A stretch of DNA of 64,000 bases from Actinomyces dentalis DSM 19115 (GTDB lineage Bacteria; Actinomycetota; Actinomycetes; Actinomycetales; Actinomycetaceae), in contig NZ_AUBL01000002.1 in assembly GCF_000429225.1 (NCBI RefSeq), forward strand, positions 67,280 through 131,279, in the 5' to 3' direction. The position numbers and the translations under genes were made by a program. The stretch's first letter is position 1; each line of letters begins with the position of its first letter. The notes beneath the pieces were generated by a model. It made no database searches, was not told the origin of the DNA, and saw only the letters and a list, made by a program, of their open reading frames with translations. Positions 42,853 through 59,173 of the stretch are shown here, in pieces.

Positions 42853-43542
42853 ATGCCCAAGCGCTCCAAGGCCTACCGCGCCGCCGCCGAGAAGATCCAG
42901 TCCGGAGTCCTCTACACCCCGGCCGAGGCCGTCAAGCTCGCCAAGGCCACGTCCGTCACCAAGTTCGACTCCACCGTGGACGTCGTCCTGCGCCTGGGCG
43001 TGGACCCCCGCAAGGCCGACCAGATGGTGCGCGGCACCGTGTCCCTGCCGCACGGCACCGGCAAGACCGCCCGGGTGGTCGTCTTCGCCCAGGGCGAGCG
43101 CGCCCAGCAGGCCCTCGACGCCGGGGCCGACGAGGTCGGCGATGACGACCTCATCGCCAGGGTCGCGGCCGGCTGGACCGATTTCGACGCCGCCGTGGCC
43201 ACCCCGGACCTCATGGGCCGGGTCGGCCGCCTGGGCCGCGTCCTGGGCCCCCGCGGCCTCATGCCCAACCCCAAGACCGGCACCGTGACCATGGACGTGG
43301 CCAGGGCCGTGTCCGACATCAAGGGCGGGCGCATCGAGTTCCGCGTCGACCGCGCCGCGAACCTCAACTTCCTCATCGGCAAGGTCTCCTTCACCGATGA
43401 GCAGCTGGTGGAGAACCTCCAGGCCGCCCTGGACGAGATCGTGCGCCTCAAGCCCTCGACCTCCAAGGGCCGCTACATCCTCAAGGCCACCATGACCACC
43501 ACCATGGGCCCGGGCATCCCGCTCGACGTCACCAAGGCCTGA
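42853..43542 (+). CDS. rplA: Ribosomal protein uL1
   Basis: A 229-residue protein of the L1 stalk; it also represses its own operon in many bacteria. Signature motifs are [36 protein letters not shown] and the C-terminal [23 protein letters not shown] at 42853 has AAGGAGAAG upstream. A terminator-like hairpin follows at 43555-43611, after which the usual rplJ is displaced by three other genes. Confidence 0.97.
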   Translation: MPKRSKAYRAAAEKIQSGVLYTPAEAVKLAKATSVTKFDSTVDVVLRLGVDPRKADQMVRGTVSLPHGTGKTARVVVFAQGERAQQALDAGADEVGDDDLIARVAAGWTDFDAAVATPDLMGRVGRLGRVLGPRGLMPNPKTGTVTMDVARAVSDIKGGRIEFRVDRAANLNFLIGKVSFTDEQLVENLQAALDEIVRLKPSTSKGRYILKATMTTTMGPGIPLDVTKA

Positions 43543-43554
43543 TCCGCCCCGACG

Positions 43555-43611
43555 CCGCCGCGCCGGTCCGCCCCCGTGGGCGGGTCGGCGCTCGTGCGCC
43601 CGGCGCGGCGG
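43555..43611 (+). terminator. Terminator-like hairpin after rplA
   Basis: CCGCCGCGCCG (43555-43565) pairs with CGGCGCGGCGG (43601-43611), enclosing a second hairpin around CCGCCCCCGTGGGCGG. It separates rplKA from the kinase gene. Confidence 0.6.
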
Positions 43612-43668
43612 GGCGCCGGTCCTCGCGCGCTCGACGGTGCGGGTATCTTGGGTCGCGTCCCGATTGGC

Positions 43669-46242
43669 ATGACGACTGGAATCCGTATGAGCTCAACGAC
43701 CGTCCTCCCCCAGGGCGAGCCCCGTCGCCTGGGCAGCGCCTACGTCCTCGACGCGCGCATCGGCGCCGGGGCGCAGGGCGAGGTCTGGCGGGGCCACCGC
43801 ACCGAGAGCCCCGGCGCGCCCCTGGCCGTCAAGCTGCTGCGCGCCGAGCTCCTGGACGACGGCGCCGTCGTCGAGCGCTTCATCAAGGAGCGCGCCACCC
43901 TGCTGCGGGTGCGCTCGCCCTACGTCGTCGGCGTGCGCGACATGGTCATCGAGGGCACCAGCTTCGCGATCGTCATGGACTTCGTCGACGGCGGCGACCT
44001 GCGCGGGCTGCTGGCCGCCTCCGGCCCCCTGCGCCCCGCCGAGCTGTGTCGCATGGGCGCGCTCATGGCCCGCGGGCTGGCGGCCGTGCACGACGCCGGA
44101 ATCGTGCACCGGGACCTCAAGCCGGCCAATGTGCTCATCGACTGGGGGCCGCAGGGGCGTCCCGCGCCCGCCCCGCCCGCGCCCGCGCCGCCGCCCGGGC
44201 CGGGCCGGCGGGTGGACCGCTCCGCCGCCACCGTGCCCGAGGCCCTGGCCGCCACCCGCGTCGTCGGGGCCGCCCAGGCCTGCACGCCGAAGCTGGCCGA
44301 CTTCGGCGTCGCCCGCATCTGCGACACGGTGTCCTCCTCCCACGTCACCGGGGCGATCGGCACGCCGCTGTACATGGCCCCCGAGATCCTCGCCCCGCAG
44401 GCGCCGACCACCGCGGCTGACATCTACTCCCTCGGCGTGGTCCTCTACGAGCTGGCCTGCGGCGTGCCGCCCTTCACCGGCGCCCCGGCCCAGGTCCTGG
44501 CCCAGCACGCCCGCCGCGACGCCGGCCGGCCCGGCGGGGTGCCCGACGAGCTGTGGAACCTGCTGGCCGCCATGCTGGCCAAGCACCCCGAGGCCCGTCC
44601 CCCGGCCGCGGCGGTGGCCGCCGAGCTGGAGCGGCTGGGCCCGCTCCTGGCCGCCCTGCCGGCCTGCACCCCGCTCACCGAGCCGCCGGCCTCCGCCCCC
44701 TCCCTCCAGCCCTACGACTGGGCGCAGGAGGCCGCGTCCACCCGCTCCTCCGCCCCCTCAGGTCCGGCGGCGCCCTCCGCGCCGACCTGGTCCTCCGCCC
44801 CCTCCGGTCCGACGGCGCCCTCGGCCCCCGTCCCGGCCGGGACCCCCGCGGCCCCCGCCGCCTACGGTTCCACCGCGGCCCCCGCCGCCTACGGCTCCAC
44901 CGCCGTCTACACCGGCCCGGGCCCCGCCCCGGGTTCGGGCCCCGGGCCGCGGCCCGGCCGGCCGGACTCCGTCCACCCGCCCGCCGCGCCGCCGCGCCGT
45001 CGTCGTCGCCTCATCCCCGTCATCGTCGTCGTGCTCGTCGTGGCCCTCGCCGGCGGCGCCATCGCCTGGTGGGTGCTGGGGCGCAACCGGCTGCCCGACA
45101 GCCCCTCCCTGGCCGACGTCGTCGCCGCCGGCACCGTCACCGAGCTCCAGCGCATCCCGGACAGCTCCGCCCTGCGCGTGGCCCCCGACGGCGGCGCCCT
45201 GGCGACCGACGACTCGGGGACCTGGAACCTGTACGACCTCAACCGCTCCAACCAGGCCGGCGTGTGGTCCGGCGAGTGCTCCGAGGCGGCCTTCTGGACG
45301 GCAAAGGCCCTCCTGTGCGAGAACAGCGGCTCCGAGGCGAGCCTGGTCAAGCTCGACGGCTCCACCTCCGAGGTCCCCGGCCCCGTCGACCACAACCTCA
45401 TCGGCTCCACCGCCACCACCGCCGTGCTCATCGACGACTTCTCCTCCGGGTCCCTCATCGGCATGGACTCCTCCGGCAAGGAGACCTGGCGGGTCTACGG
45501 CGACTTCTCCGGCGGGCGCGTGGACAACGGCTTCCTGGTCGCCTACGACTCGAAGAACAAGCAGGTGGACGTCATCGCGGCCGACTCCGGCGCGGTGCTG
45601 CTGCGCCGGGACGTCAAGACCAGCCCCAACTTCGGCTCCCGGGACGAGCCCCTGCCCGGGGGCGTGGGCGTCGACGTCGGCCCCGAGGCCTTCTACGTCA
45701 CCGACGGCTCCTCCTGGACGGTCTACGACGCCACCGGGAAGGAGGTCAGGACCATCAGCTCCTCGGCCCCGCGCACCTCCTGGGTGAGCTCGGCCCCGCT
45801 CAAGGCCGAGGAGCTGGCCGACCTCATCGCCGCGGCCCCCGCCTCGGGGGGCGTGGCCGTGCGCGGCAGGAGCCGGACCGTCACCGTCACGGTCGACACC
45901 GGCGCCTGCACCGCCGCGGTCGACGGGGTCACCATCACCGCCGCCCGGCCCGCCCAGAGCAAGGACTGCCTCCTGACCCCGCTCGGGCTCGCGGGCGACG
46001 ACGACGTCCTCGTCCTCCAGTCCGGCCTCGACCCGGAGAACCAGGCCGCCAAGGACGCCGTCGTGACGGCCCACAGGCTCAAGGACGGCGAGCAGACCTG
46101 GAGCATCAAGGGCGCCCTCAAGCGCGTCATCGCCCCCTCCGAGCAGGCCCAGGGCGAGGTCGCGTCCCAGCCCCGCCTCCTCATGATCCAGGGCAGCTCC
46201 TACGACTTCAACGAGGTCCTCTACGCCGTCCTGCCCGAGTGA
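43669..46242 (+). CDS. Receptor-like Ser/Thr protein kinase with extracellular beta-propeller-like domain
   Basis: An 857-residue Hanks-type kinase. The Gly loop IGAGAQGEVW is at residues 31-40, then LAVKLLR with the ATP Lys, and HRDLKPANVL at 147. DFGVARI is at 211 and YMAPEILAPQ follows. Between the HRD and DFG motifs lie 62 residues instead of about 18; the extra stretch is Pro/Ala-rich (PAPAPPPGPGRRVDRS). A Pro/Ala/Ser linker and one membrane helix (IPVIVVVLVVALAGGAIAWW, about 447-470) follow. About 390 extracellular residues of beta-repeat, PQQ-like character come last, with several Cys. ATG at 43669 or 43687. It probably senses an external signal; the substrate is unknown. Confidence 0.9.
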   Translation: MTTGIRMSSTTVLPQGEPRRLGSAYVLDARIGAGAQGEVWRGHRTESPGAPLAVKLLRAELLDDGAVVERFIKERATLLRVRSPYVVGVRDMVIEGTSFAIVMDFVDGGDLRGLLAASGPLRPAELCRMGALMARGLAAVHDAGIVHRDLKPANVLIDWGPQGRPAPAPPAPAPPPGPGRRVDRSAATVPEALAATRVVGAAQACTPKLADFGVARICDTVSSSHVTGAIGTPLYMAPEILAPQAPTTAADIYSLGVVLYELACGVPPFTGAPAQVLAQHARRDAGRPGGVPDELWNLLAAMLAKHPEARPPAAAVAAELERLGPLLAALPACTPLTEPPASAPSLQPYDWAQEAASTRSSAPSGPAAPSAPTWSSAPSGPTAPSAPVPAGTPAAPAAYGSTAAPAAYGSTAVYTGPGPAPGSGPGPRPGRPDSVHPPAAPPRRRRRLIPVIVVVLVVALAGGAIAWWVLGRNRLPDSPSLADVVAAGTVTELQRIPDSSALRVAPDGGALATDDSGTWNLYDLNRSNQAGVWSGECSEAAFWTAKALLCENSGSEASLVKLDGSTSEVPGPVDHNLIGSTATTAVLIDDFSSGSLIGMDSSGKETWRVYGDFSGGRVDNGFLVAYDSKNKQVDVIAADSGAVLLRRDVKTSPNFGSRDEPLPGGVGVDVGPEAFYVTDGSSWTVYDATGKEVRTISSSAPRTSWVSSAPLKAEELADLIAAAPASGGVAVRGRSRTVTVTVDTGACTAAVDGVTITAARPAQSKDCLLTPLGLAGDDDVLVLQSGLDPENQAAKDAVVTAHRLKDGEQTWSIKGALKRVIAPSEQAQGEVASQPRLLMIQGSSYDFNEVLYAVLPE

Positions 46243-46283
46243 GGCGGGCGCGGGTCGGCCGGTGGCGGGCGGCCCGGGGAGGT

Positions 46284-46415
46284 GAAAAGGTGGCCAGCGC
46301 GGATCTTTCGGGTGCGCGGCGGCTCCTGTGCGTTCGGACGATGGCGTCATCGCACCAGTTCGGGACGGGGCGCATCCGGGAAGGAGGGTGAAAGATATGC
46401 GCCGACCACCTTTTC
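46284..46415. repeat. Palindromic element family B, copy 2
   Basis: GAAAAGGTGGCCAGCGC at the left pairs with GCGCCGACCACCTTTTC at the right. The interior has GGCGTCATCGCACCA and AAAGATATGC, matching copy 1 at 7676-7808. It lies between the kinase stop and the OmpA-domain lipoprotein gene; the downstream 120 bp are AT-richer and probably hold that gene's promoter. Confidence 0.85.
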
Positions 46416-46538
46416 GGGTCCCGTGCTCCACGGTCATGACCGCCCTGGCCTGCGAATCCAATGGGTATACTGCTCAAAATGCAGCAGGGCACGTGTCGAA
46501 CCTTATCCGCAGTCTCGTTCTGGTAAGGAGTTCTTATC

Positions 46539-48134
46539 ATGAGATCCGTATCGCGCCGGTCGGTCCTGGTGGGTTCCGTCGTGGTGGCGGGCGGAACCGC
46601 GCTGGGCGCCTGCACCGGAAGTTCGTCGAAGGGCGGCGGGGGCGCTGCGGGCGCGCCCGCCGGTTCCGGTTCCTCCGCCTCCGCCCCCGCTCCTGCGAGC
46701 AGTCCGGGCGCTGCGGGTTTTCGCAGCGGCTGCTCCGGTGTGGAGTGGGATCTGGAGGCGGGCCCGGCGGTGGTGAGGGACGGCATGACAATCCTGCGCC
46801 TGTCCTTCTCGCCGGTGTCCGAGAACTCGGCCTCCCTGGGCACGAGGGTCTTCTCGACGTCCGATTCCTCTCATGTCATCGGCGAGATCAAGCTGTTGTC
46901 CCTGGCGGGCTCCGCCGTGTATCCGGTGATCGGCGGGGATGCTCATCCGCTCAGCAAGAGCGTCTCCCCGGGTGAGGGCGTAGAGCTGTTCCCGGTTTTC
47001 GGGGCGGTGCCCCAGGATGCCGGGACGGTGGAGGCCTTCCTGCCCAATTTCGGCGTGGTGGCGGGTATTCCCGTGGTGGGGGAGGCCGAGGCCGGGTTCG
47101 ACGTCGCAGCAGCGCTGTCGGGAGCCGACCCGGATACGAGTAAGGCCGGACCCTACAGCATCGGGTCCGCGACCTTCACGGCGGACGGCTCGTCGAACAC
47201 CCGGAAGGACAGCGCGTCGACGACGGTGACGGTCAGCGGCGATGTCACCTTCGCGTCGGACTCGGCCGAGCTGAGCGGTCAGGCGGATGCGGTGCTGGCC
47301 TCGGCGGTGGAGCAGATCAAGCGGTTCCCCTCGGGCGGGGGCCTGGCGATCACGGGCCATACGGATGATGTGGCCGACGACGCCCACAATCAGACCCTGT
47401 CCGAGCAGCGGGCCCGGGCGGTGTCGGACCGGTTGAAGCAGCTGGTCGATCTGTCGAAGTGGACGGTGGAGGCGACTGGGAAGGGCGAGGGCGAGCCGCG
47501 CGTCCCCAATGACTCCGATGAGCACCGGCAGGTCAATCGGCGGGTGGAGATCGTCCTGACCCCCTCCAATCCCGCGGAGGGGGAGGGGAGCAGAGCGGGC
47601 GCGTCCCCCGCACCCGCCCCCGCGTCCCCGGCCGCGGGGTCCGGTCAGATGCCGCAGGCCCAGGGCCCGGTGGGCACCGGCGCGGACGGCGTGGACATCA
47701 CCATCGACTCCGTCGCGGTGCACGTGTGGATGGAGAAGGTGACGCGCGTGGGCGGCTATCTCGTCGGCGAGCTCCTCATGCGCACGGACTCGGAACTCAT
47801 CATTCCCGCGATGGCCTTCGGCCTTCCCGGGGCGTGGGACGGCCTCGGCGGTCAGTGGATGGGTCTGGGCTACTCCGTCGTGTCCAACCTGACCCTGCTG
47901 AGCGGTGACACCCATTACCTGGAGGCGTATTACATGCCCGGGTCCGATACGCTCCGTCCGCTCGCCAACGCCTTCACCCCCGCGGTGAAGAGCGGTCAGG
48001 TGCCGGCCCGCTTACCCGCGGTGTGGCCGGACACCGGGCAGGACGCCGTCGTCCTCGACCTTCCCGGCGGCAAGAAGATGCACCAGGACGCCCTGTGCCT
48101 GCGACTGACCGGCATCCCCGTCGTGGAGGGATGA
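46539..48134 (+). CDS. OmpA-domain lipoprotein
   Basis: A 531-residue secreted, lipid-anchored protein. The signal peptide has a twin-Arg-like start (MRSVSRRSVLVGSVVVAGG) and a lipobox ALGAC. A Ser/Gly/Ala linker follows. Residues about 230-345 form an OmpA/MotB peptidoglycan-binding domain: FASDSAELSGQADAVLASAV, ITGHTDDVADDAHNQTLSEQ and NRRVEIVL. A second Pro/Ala linker leads to a C-terminal domain of about 160 residues without recognised family. ATG at 46539 has AAGGAG 9 bases upstream. GC content is lower than in the flanking ribosomal genes. Likely anchors to the cell wall; partner unknown. Confidence 0.88.
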   Translation: MRSVSRRSVLVGSVVVAGGTALGACTGSSSKGGGGAAGAPAGSGSSASAPAPASSPGAAGFRSGCSGVEWDLEAGPAVVRDGMTILRLSFSPVSENSASLGTRVFSTSDSSHVIGEIKLLSLAGSAVYPVIGGDAHPLSKSVSPGEGVELFPVFGAVPQDAGTVEAFLPNFGVVAGIPVVGEAEAGFDVAAALSGADPDTSKAGPYSIGSATFTADGSSNTRKDSASTTVTVSGDVTFASDSAELSGQADAVLASAVEQIKRFPSGGGLAITGHTDDVADDAHNQTLSEQRARAVSDRLKQLVDLSKWTVEATGKGEGEPRVPNDSDEHRQVNRRVEIVLTPSNPAEGEGSRAGASPAPAPASPAAGSGQMPQAQGPVGTGADGVDITIDSVAVHVWMEKVTRVGGYLVGELLMRTDSELIIPAMAFGLPGAWDGLGGQWMGLGYSVVSNLTLLSGDTHYLEAYYMPGSDTLRPLANAFTPAVKSGQVPARLPAVWPDTGQDAVVLDLPGGKKMHQDALCLRLTGIPVVEG

Positions 48135-48193
48135 GAGCGCGGGGCCGCTCGTCCCGGAGTCCGCGCGTCCGGCGAGTGAGGGCGCCGGCCGCC

Positions 48194-48934
48194 TCAGGCC
48201 CCCGCGCGCACGGCGAGGATCCAGGCGAGCCAGGCCCCCGCAATGAGGTGGGGCCCCATGGCGATCATCTGCCTGCGCCCCACGACGCGCGCCGCCATGA
48301 GGACGAGGGCGCTCAGTCCGGCCAGGATCACGCCCGCCAGCACCCCGCTCAGGGCGGCGCCCCAGCCCAGGGGCCCGAGCCACAGGCCGATCAGGGCGCA
48401 CAGCTTGACGTCGCCCATCCCCAGGCCGGAGGGCAGCAGCGCCAGGATCAGGGCCGCCCCGCCGATCCCCAGGGCGCACAGCGCCGCCCGCGCCGGCGGG
48501 GCGCCGGCCCGCGCCGCCGCCCCCGCGGCGAGCCCGACGGCGGCGCGCGCGACGAGGGCCGCCCCCAGCCAGGCCGCGGCCGCGCCCAGGAGCCGGTTGG
48601 GCAGGCGGTGGCACACGGCGTCGACGCTGCCCGCCACGACCAGGAGCGCCACGACGGGCACGGCGACGAGGCCGTCGGCCCAGCGGTGATGGACCAGCGC
48701 CCACAGCGCCGTCGTCGTGCACGCCGTGGCGGCCAGGGCGGCCTGCGGTCCGGCGCCGAGCAGTGCGCGGCGGCGCACGACGGGCGGCGGGCCGTCCCCG
48801 GCCGGCTCGGCCACGAGCCCGGCGACGTAGTCGCGGGCGAACCGGGAGGCGGGGCCGGCCACCGCGGCGGCGCACGCCGAGGCGGCCGCGACGACGAGGG
48901 GGACCGCGACAATGAGAGGGGTCGCAGTGGGCAC
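48194..48934 (-). CDS. Prepilin peptidase (A24 family)
   Basis: Aspartic membrane protease that cleaves type IV prepilin leader peptides. The 246-residue protein has about seven helices and the two catalytic Asp motifs: VAGSVDAVCHRLPNRLLG and the signature SGLGMGDVKLCALIG (GxGD). It lacks the N-terminal Cys-rich methylation domain of full-length PilD, as in TadV/CpaA-type enzymes. It stands alone, antisense to its ribosomal neighbours; no pilin gene is in the window, so its substrates are encoded elsewhere. Confidence 0.9.
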   Translation of the reverse strand: MPTATPLIVAVPLVVAAASACAAAVAGPASRFARDYVAGLVAEPAGDGPPPVVRRRALLGAGPQAALAATACTTTALWALVHHRWADGLVAVPVVALLVVAGSVDAVCHRLPNRLLGAAAAWLGAALVARAAVGLAAGAAARAGAPPARAALCALGIGGAALILALLPSGLGMGDVKLCALIGLWLGPLGWGAALSGVLAGVILAGLSALVLMAARVVGRRQMIAMGPHLIAGAWLAWILAVRAGA

Positions 48935-49033
48935 GGCCCCAGCCTCTCACGCCCCGGGGCGGGCCCTCGCCCCTCCCGGCGGCGAGGGGGTGGGAGCGGT
49001 GACCGATCGCACCCGCCTCCGCCGCCCGTGCGC

Positions 49034-49064
49034 TTGCGCCCCGGGGGAGGGGAGCGGCTAGGGT
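49034..49064 (+). promoter_or_regulatory. Probable rplJL promoter
   Basis: TTGCGC (49034-49039) and TAGGGT (49059-49064) are separated by 19 bp, and transcription would start just before the L10 leader. This is a plausible housekeeping promoter, by inspection only. Confidence 0.5.
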
Positions 49065-49069
49065 GTGCC

Positions 49070-49199
49070 CTGCCGAAGACCGCAGGTCGCCCGCCCCGGC
49101 GGGACCGAGTCCGACGACGTCGGAGCCCGCGCAGGTGAGACGAGACCCCCCGCATCGGCGGGGATGCGGCCCCGTGCCACCGGCGCGGGGCCTTATTCG
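49070..49199 (+). promoter_or_regulatory. L10 leader (autoregulatory rplJL leader RNA)
   Basis: The sequence begins CCTGCCGAAGACCGCAGGTC, the conserved opening of the actinobacterial ribosomal protein L10 leader. It continues with a branched set of hairpins and ends in GGCCCCGTGCC/GGCGCGGGGCC followed by TTATT, a terminator-like stem. L10-(L12)4 binding to the leader is known to repress its operon; here it lies 37 bp before the rplJ start. Confidence 0.85.
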
Positions 49200-49235
49200 T
49201 CGTGGGCCCTGCGGCAGACCACGGAAGGAGGGCCC

Positions 49236-49757
49236 ATGGCAAGGCCTGACAAGGAGGCGGTGATCGCCCGGCTCGCGGACAGGTTCCGCGCCTCGGACGC
49301 CGTCCTGCTGACCGAGTACCGCGGGCTGAGCGTCGCCGACCTCAAGGCGCTGCGCCGCTCCCTCGCCGGTAACGCCGAGTACACCGTGGTGAAGAACACG
49401 CTCGCCGCGATCGCCGCCCGCCGCGCCGGGCTGGAGGACCTCGCGGAGGACTTCACGGGCCCCTCGGCCCTGGCCTTCGTCACCGGGGAGCCGGTCGAGG
49501 CCGCCAAGGCGCTGCGTGACTTCGCCAAGGACAACGCCAACCTCGTCCTCAAGGGCGGCATGATGGACGGCAACGTCCTGGACGCCGCCGCGGTCGAGAA
49601 GCTGGCCTCGCTCGAGTCCCGCGAGGTGCTGCTCGCCAAGGCCGCCGGCGCCGTCCAGGCGTCCCTGGCCAAGGCCGCGCACCTCTTCGCCGCGCCCGCC
49701 ACCCAGGCGGTGCGCACCGTCGACGCCCTGCGCGACAAGCAGGAGGCCGCGGCCTGA
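49236..49757 (+). CDS. rplJ: Ribosomal protein uL10
   Basis: A 173-residue base of the L7/L12 stalk. Motifs are [40 protein letters not shown] and [13 protein letters not shown] at 49236 has GGAAGGAGGG 6 bases upstream, the strongest ribosome site in this part of the window; the longer open frame includes the leader RNA and is not translated. Confidence 0.97.
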   Translation: MARPDKEAVIARLADRFRASDAVLLTEYRGLSVADLKALRRSLAGNAEYTVVKNTLAAIAARRAGLEDLAEDFTGPSALAFVTGEPVEAAKALRDFAKDNANLVLKGGMMDGNVLDAAAVEKLASLESREVLLAKAAGAVQASLAKAAHLFAAPATQAVRTVDALRDKQEAAA

Positions 49758-49839
49758 GCCGCGCGCGTCACCCCGTACAACTCGTGGCCCTGCGCGCCGT
49801 CGCGCGGCAGGACCCGCTTTCCAGGAAGGAATGTCCACT

Positions 49840-50229
49840 ATGGCGAAGCTGACCACCGACGAGCTCATCGAGGCCTTCAAGGAGCTCACCCTCATCGAGC
49901 TGAGCGAATTCGTCAAGGCCTTCGAGGAGACCTTCGACGTCAAGGCCGCCGCCCCGGCCGCCGTCGCCGTGGCCGCCGCCCCCGGCGCCGCCGGCGAGGC
50001 CGCCCAGGAGGAGGAGAAGGACGAGTTCGACGTCGTCCTCGACTCCATCGGCGACAAGAAGATCCAGGTCATCAAGGAGGTGCGCGCCCTGACCTCCCTC
50101 GGCCTGAAGGAGGCCAAGGACCTCGTCGACTCCGCCCCCAAGGCCGTCCTCGAGGGCGTCAACAAGGAGACCGCCGAGAAGGCCAAGGCGCAGCTCGAGG
50201 GCGCCGGCGCCTCCGTCACCCTCAAGTGA
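49840..50229 (+). CDS. rplL: Ribosomal protein bL12 (L7/L12)
   Basis: A 129-residue stalk protein that recruits translation GTPases. It has the N-terminal dimerisation helix [20 protein letters not shown], an Ala-rich hinge and the C-terminal factor-binding domain [20 protein letters not shown] with [16 protein letters not shown] at 49840 is 8 bases after AGGAAGGA; the ATG at 49831 directly abuts that site and is less likely. A terminator-like stem follows at 50264-50296. Confidence 0.97.
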   Translation: MAKLTTDELIEAFKELTLIELSEFVKAFEETFDVKAAAPAAVAVAAAPGAAGEAAQEEEKDEFDVVLDSIGDKKIQVIKEVRALTSLGLKEAKDLVDSAPKAVLEGVNKETAEKAKAQLEGAGASVTLK

Positions 50230-50263
50230 GCCGCTCCGGGCCAGTCGCCCGGCCGCCCCGATC

Positions 50264-50296
50264 GCGCCCCGTCCGCCTTCACGGCGGGCGGGGCGC
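50264..50296 (+). terminator. Stem-loop after rplL
   Basis: GCGCCCCGTCCGCC (50264-50277) pairs with GGCGGGCGGGGCGC (50283-50296) with one G-U pair and a 5-nt loop. It may partly terminate rplJL transcripts ahead of rpoBC. The remaining 255 bp before rpoB include AT-richer stretches (near 50400-50445, with TACGCT and TATAAG) that should hold the rpoB promoter; I cannot fix the exact elements. Confidence 0.6.
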
Positions 50297-50551
50297 GGCG
50301 CGCGGAGGGGCCGGAAGGGCGCGGCGAGGCAGTATGCGCGACTGTGGCGCGAATCGCAAGACCCAATGCGTCTGCGGTATGGAGGGTCCGGGGGCGTGCG
50401 TGTACGCTAGCGCTTTGCGTCCATTGTGTGTATAAGCAACTGGAGGCGCCGCCCGGCCGTGGACCCCGAGGGCCCTGCGCGCCGCGCCGGCGCCCACCGG
50501 CCCCTCGCAGTGTACGCAGAGTGATCCCCGAGATGAGGGAAGGATCCCCCT

Positions 50552-54073
<3,522 letters not shown>

Positions 54074-54159
54074 CTCCATCATCTATGGCGGCCCCGCCGC
54101 GGCGACGGCGGACCGCCCCACCGGATCATCCTGATGAGAACACATCGGAAGTAGGAACT

Positions 54160-58122
<3,963 letters not shown>

Positions 58123-58149
58123 GCGCGCCCGCCCCGTCGCGGGGCCCGA

Positions 58150-58186
58150 GCGGCGGCCCGCCACCTGCCCGGTGGCGGGCCGCCGC
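58150..58186 (+). terminator. Strong rpoBC terminator
   Basis: GCGGCGGCCCGCCACC (58150-58165) and GGTGGCGGGCCGCCGC (58171-58186) are perfect 16-bp inverted repeats with the loop TGCCC. It separates rpoBC from the chaperone/GTPase operon. Confidence 0.9.
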
Positions 58187-58241
58187 GCTGCGTCGCGGAC
58201 CAGGAGCGCGTTCGTTCACCACAGCGTTGAAACAGGTCGGG

Positions 58242-58265
58242 TCAAGTACAATTTCTTGTACTTGA
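58242..58265. promoter_or_regulatory. AT-rich palindrome upstream of the chaperone/GTPase operon
   Basis: TCAAGTACAA-TTTC-TTGTACTTGA is a perfect 10-bp inverted repeat in otherwise GC-rich DNA, 140 bp before the GrpE-like gene. It does not resemble the CIRCE or HAIR heat-shock operators. It could be an operator for a dedicated regulator or a second terminator stem; location and AT content favour an operator. Confidence 0.5.
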
Positions 58266-58404
58266 TCCGATTCCGCCTGCGCATCATGATGAGGCCCGTC
58301 GCGCCGCGGGCGGGGTCGTGGAGCCCTTCCCGAATGGCGCGGCGGAGTCGGTGCACCCGCCGGAGCCCTTCCCACCTCCGGCAGCCGAGGCGAAGGAGCA
58401 ACGT

Positions 58405-59145
58405 ATGGATTCGGCTCAGGGCACGTGCGCGCGTGCGGACGACGATCGCGGTCCCGGAGCGGACGCCCCGACGGACGGCGCCGGGGATGAGTGCGTGGTC
58501 GCCGCCCCGCCTCGCGCCGAACCGGAGGACGACCGGGTGCTCGGGGCCCTGGAGGCCCTGAACGGAACCTGGTCCAGGGCGCTGGAGGAGCTGACGCTGG
58601 CCGCCCGGATGCACGATCGCATCACCGAGCTCCAGGCGGATCAGGTCAATGCGCTGCTGTCGCCGGTGGCGCGCCGCCTCATCCGCCTGCGGGAGCAGAT
58701 CCTCGACGCCGCCGGACGGTGCGCGGTCGCGCCCGTGCCCAACCTCGGCGAGCAGCTGGACTTCTTCGCCGAGGGCGTGCAGGACGCTCTGGAGATGCTC
58801 GGGGTGGAGGAGGTGGCGCCCGCCGTGGGCTCGTCCTTCGACCGCTCGCGCCTGCGCGCCGTCGAACGGATCGCGACGGCGCACGCCGAGCGGGACCGGA
58901 CGGTGGCCAGAACCGTGCGTCCCGGTCACGCCTTCGTCGGGGCAGGCTCGGCGCTCAAACCCGCCGAGGTCGGCGTCTACGTCTACGATCCGGGGCTCGC
59001 GCCGGAGGCGCCGGCCGAGGAGCCGACTGTGTCCGTCAAAGACGTCAGCGACCAGGGCGTCGCCCCCGCCCGCGCGGACGGGGGCGCGGACGGGGCGGAG
59101 CCGCCCGACCGCACGCCGCCCCGGCCGGGCGCGCCGCAGAACTGA
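58405..59145 (+). CDS. GrpE-like nucleotide exchange factor
   Basis: A 246-residue protein. The acidic disordered N-terminus (about 40 residues) leads into a long helix (LEALNGTWSRALEELTLAAR then MHDRITELQADQVNALLSPV). The short GrpE-like beta region follows, near residues 110-150 (NLGEQLDFFAEGVQDALEML), with VRPGHAFVGAGSALKPAEVG VYVYDPG corresponding to the GrpE C-terminal beta domain pattern. Identity as GrpE rests on this architecture and the Hsp70 gene 28 bp downstream; sequence conservation is weak. ATG at 58405 has GAAGGAG upstream. First gene of a four-gene or longer operon; a C-terminal tail is rich in Ala, Asp, Pro and Gly. Confidence 0.75.
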   Translation: MDSAQGTCARADDDRGPGADAPTDGAGDECVVAAPPRAEPEDDRVLGALEALNGTWSRALEELTLAARMHDRITELQADQVNALLSPVARRLIRLREQILDAAGRCAVAPVPNLGEQLDFFAEGVQDALEMLGVEEVAPAVGSSFDRSRLRAVERIATAHAERDRTVARTVRPGHAFVGAGSALKPAEVGVYVYDPGLAPEAPAEEPTVSVKDVSDQGVAPARADGGADGAEPPDRTPPRPGAPQN

Positions 59146-59173
59146 TCCGACTCACCCGAGAGGAAGAGAGCAC

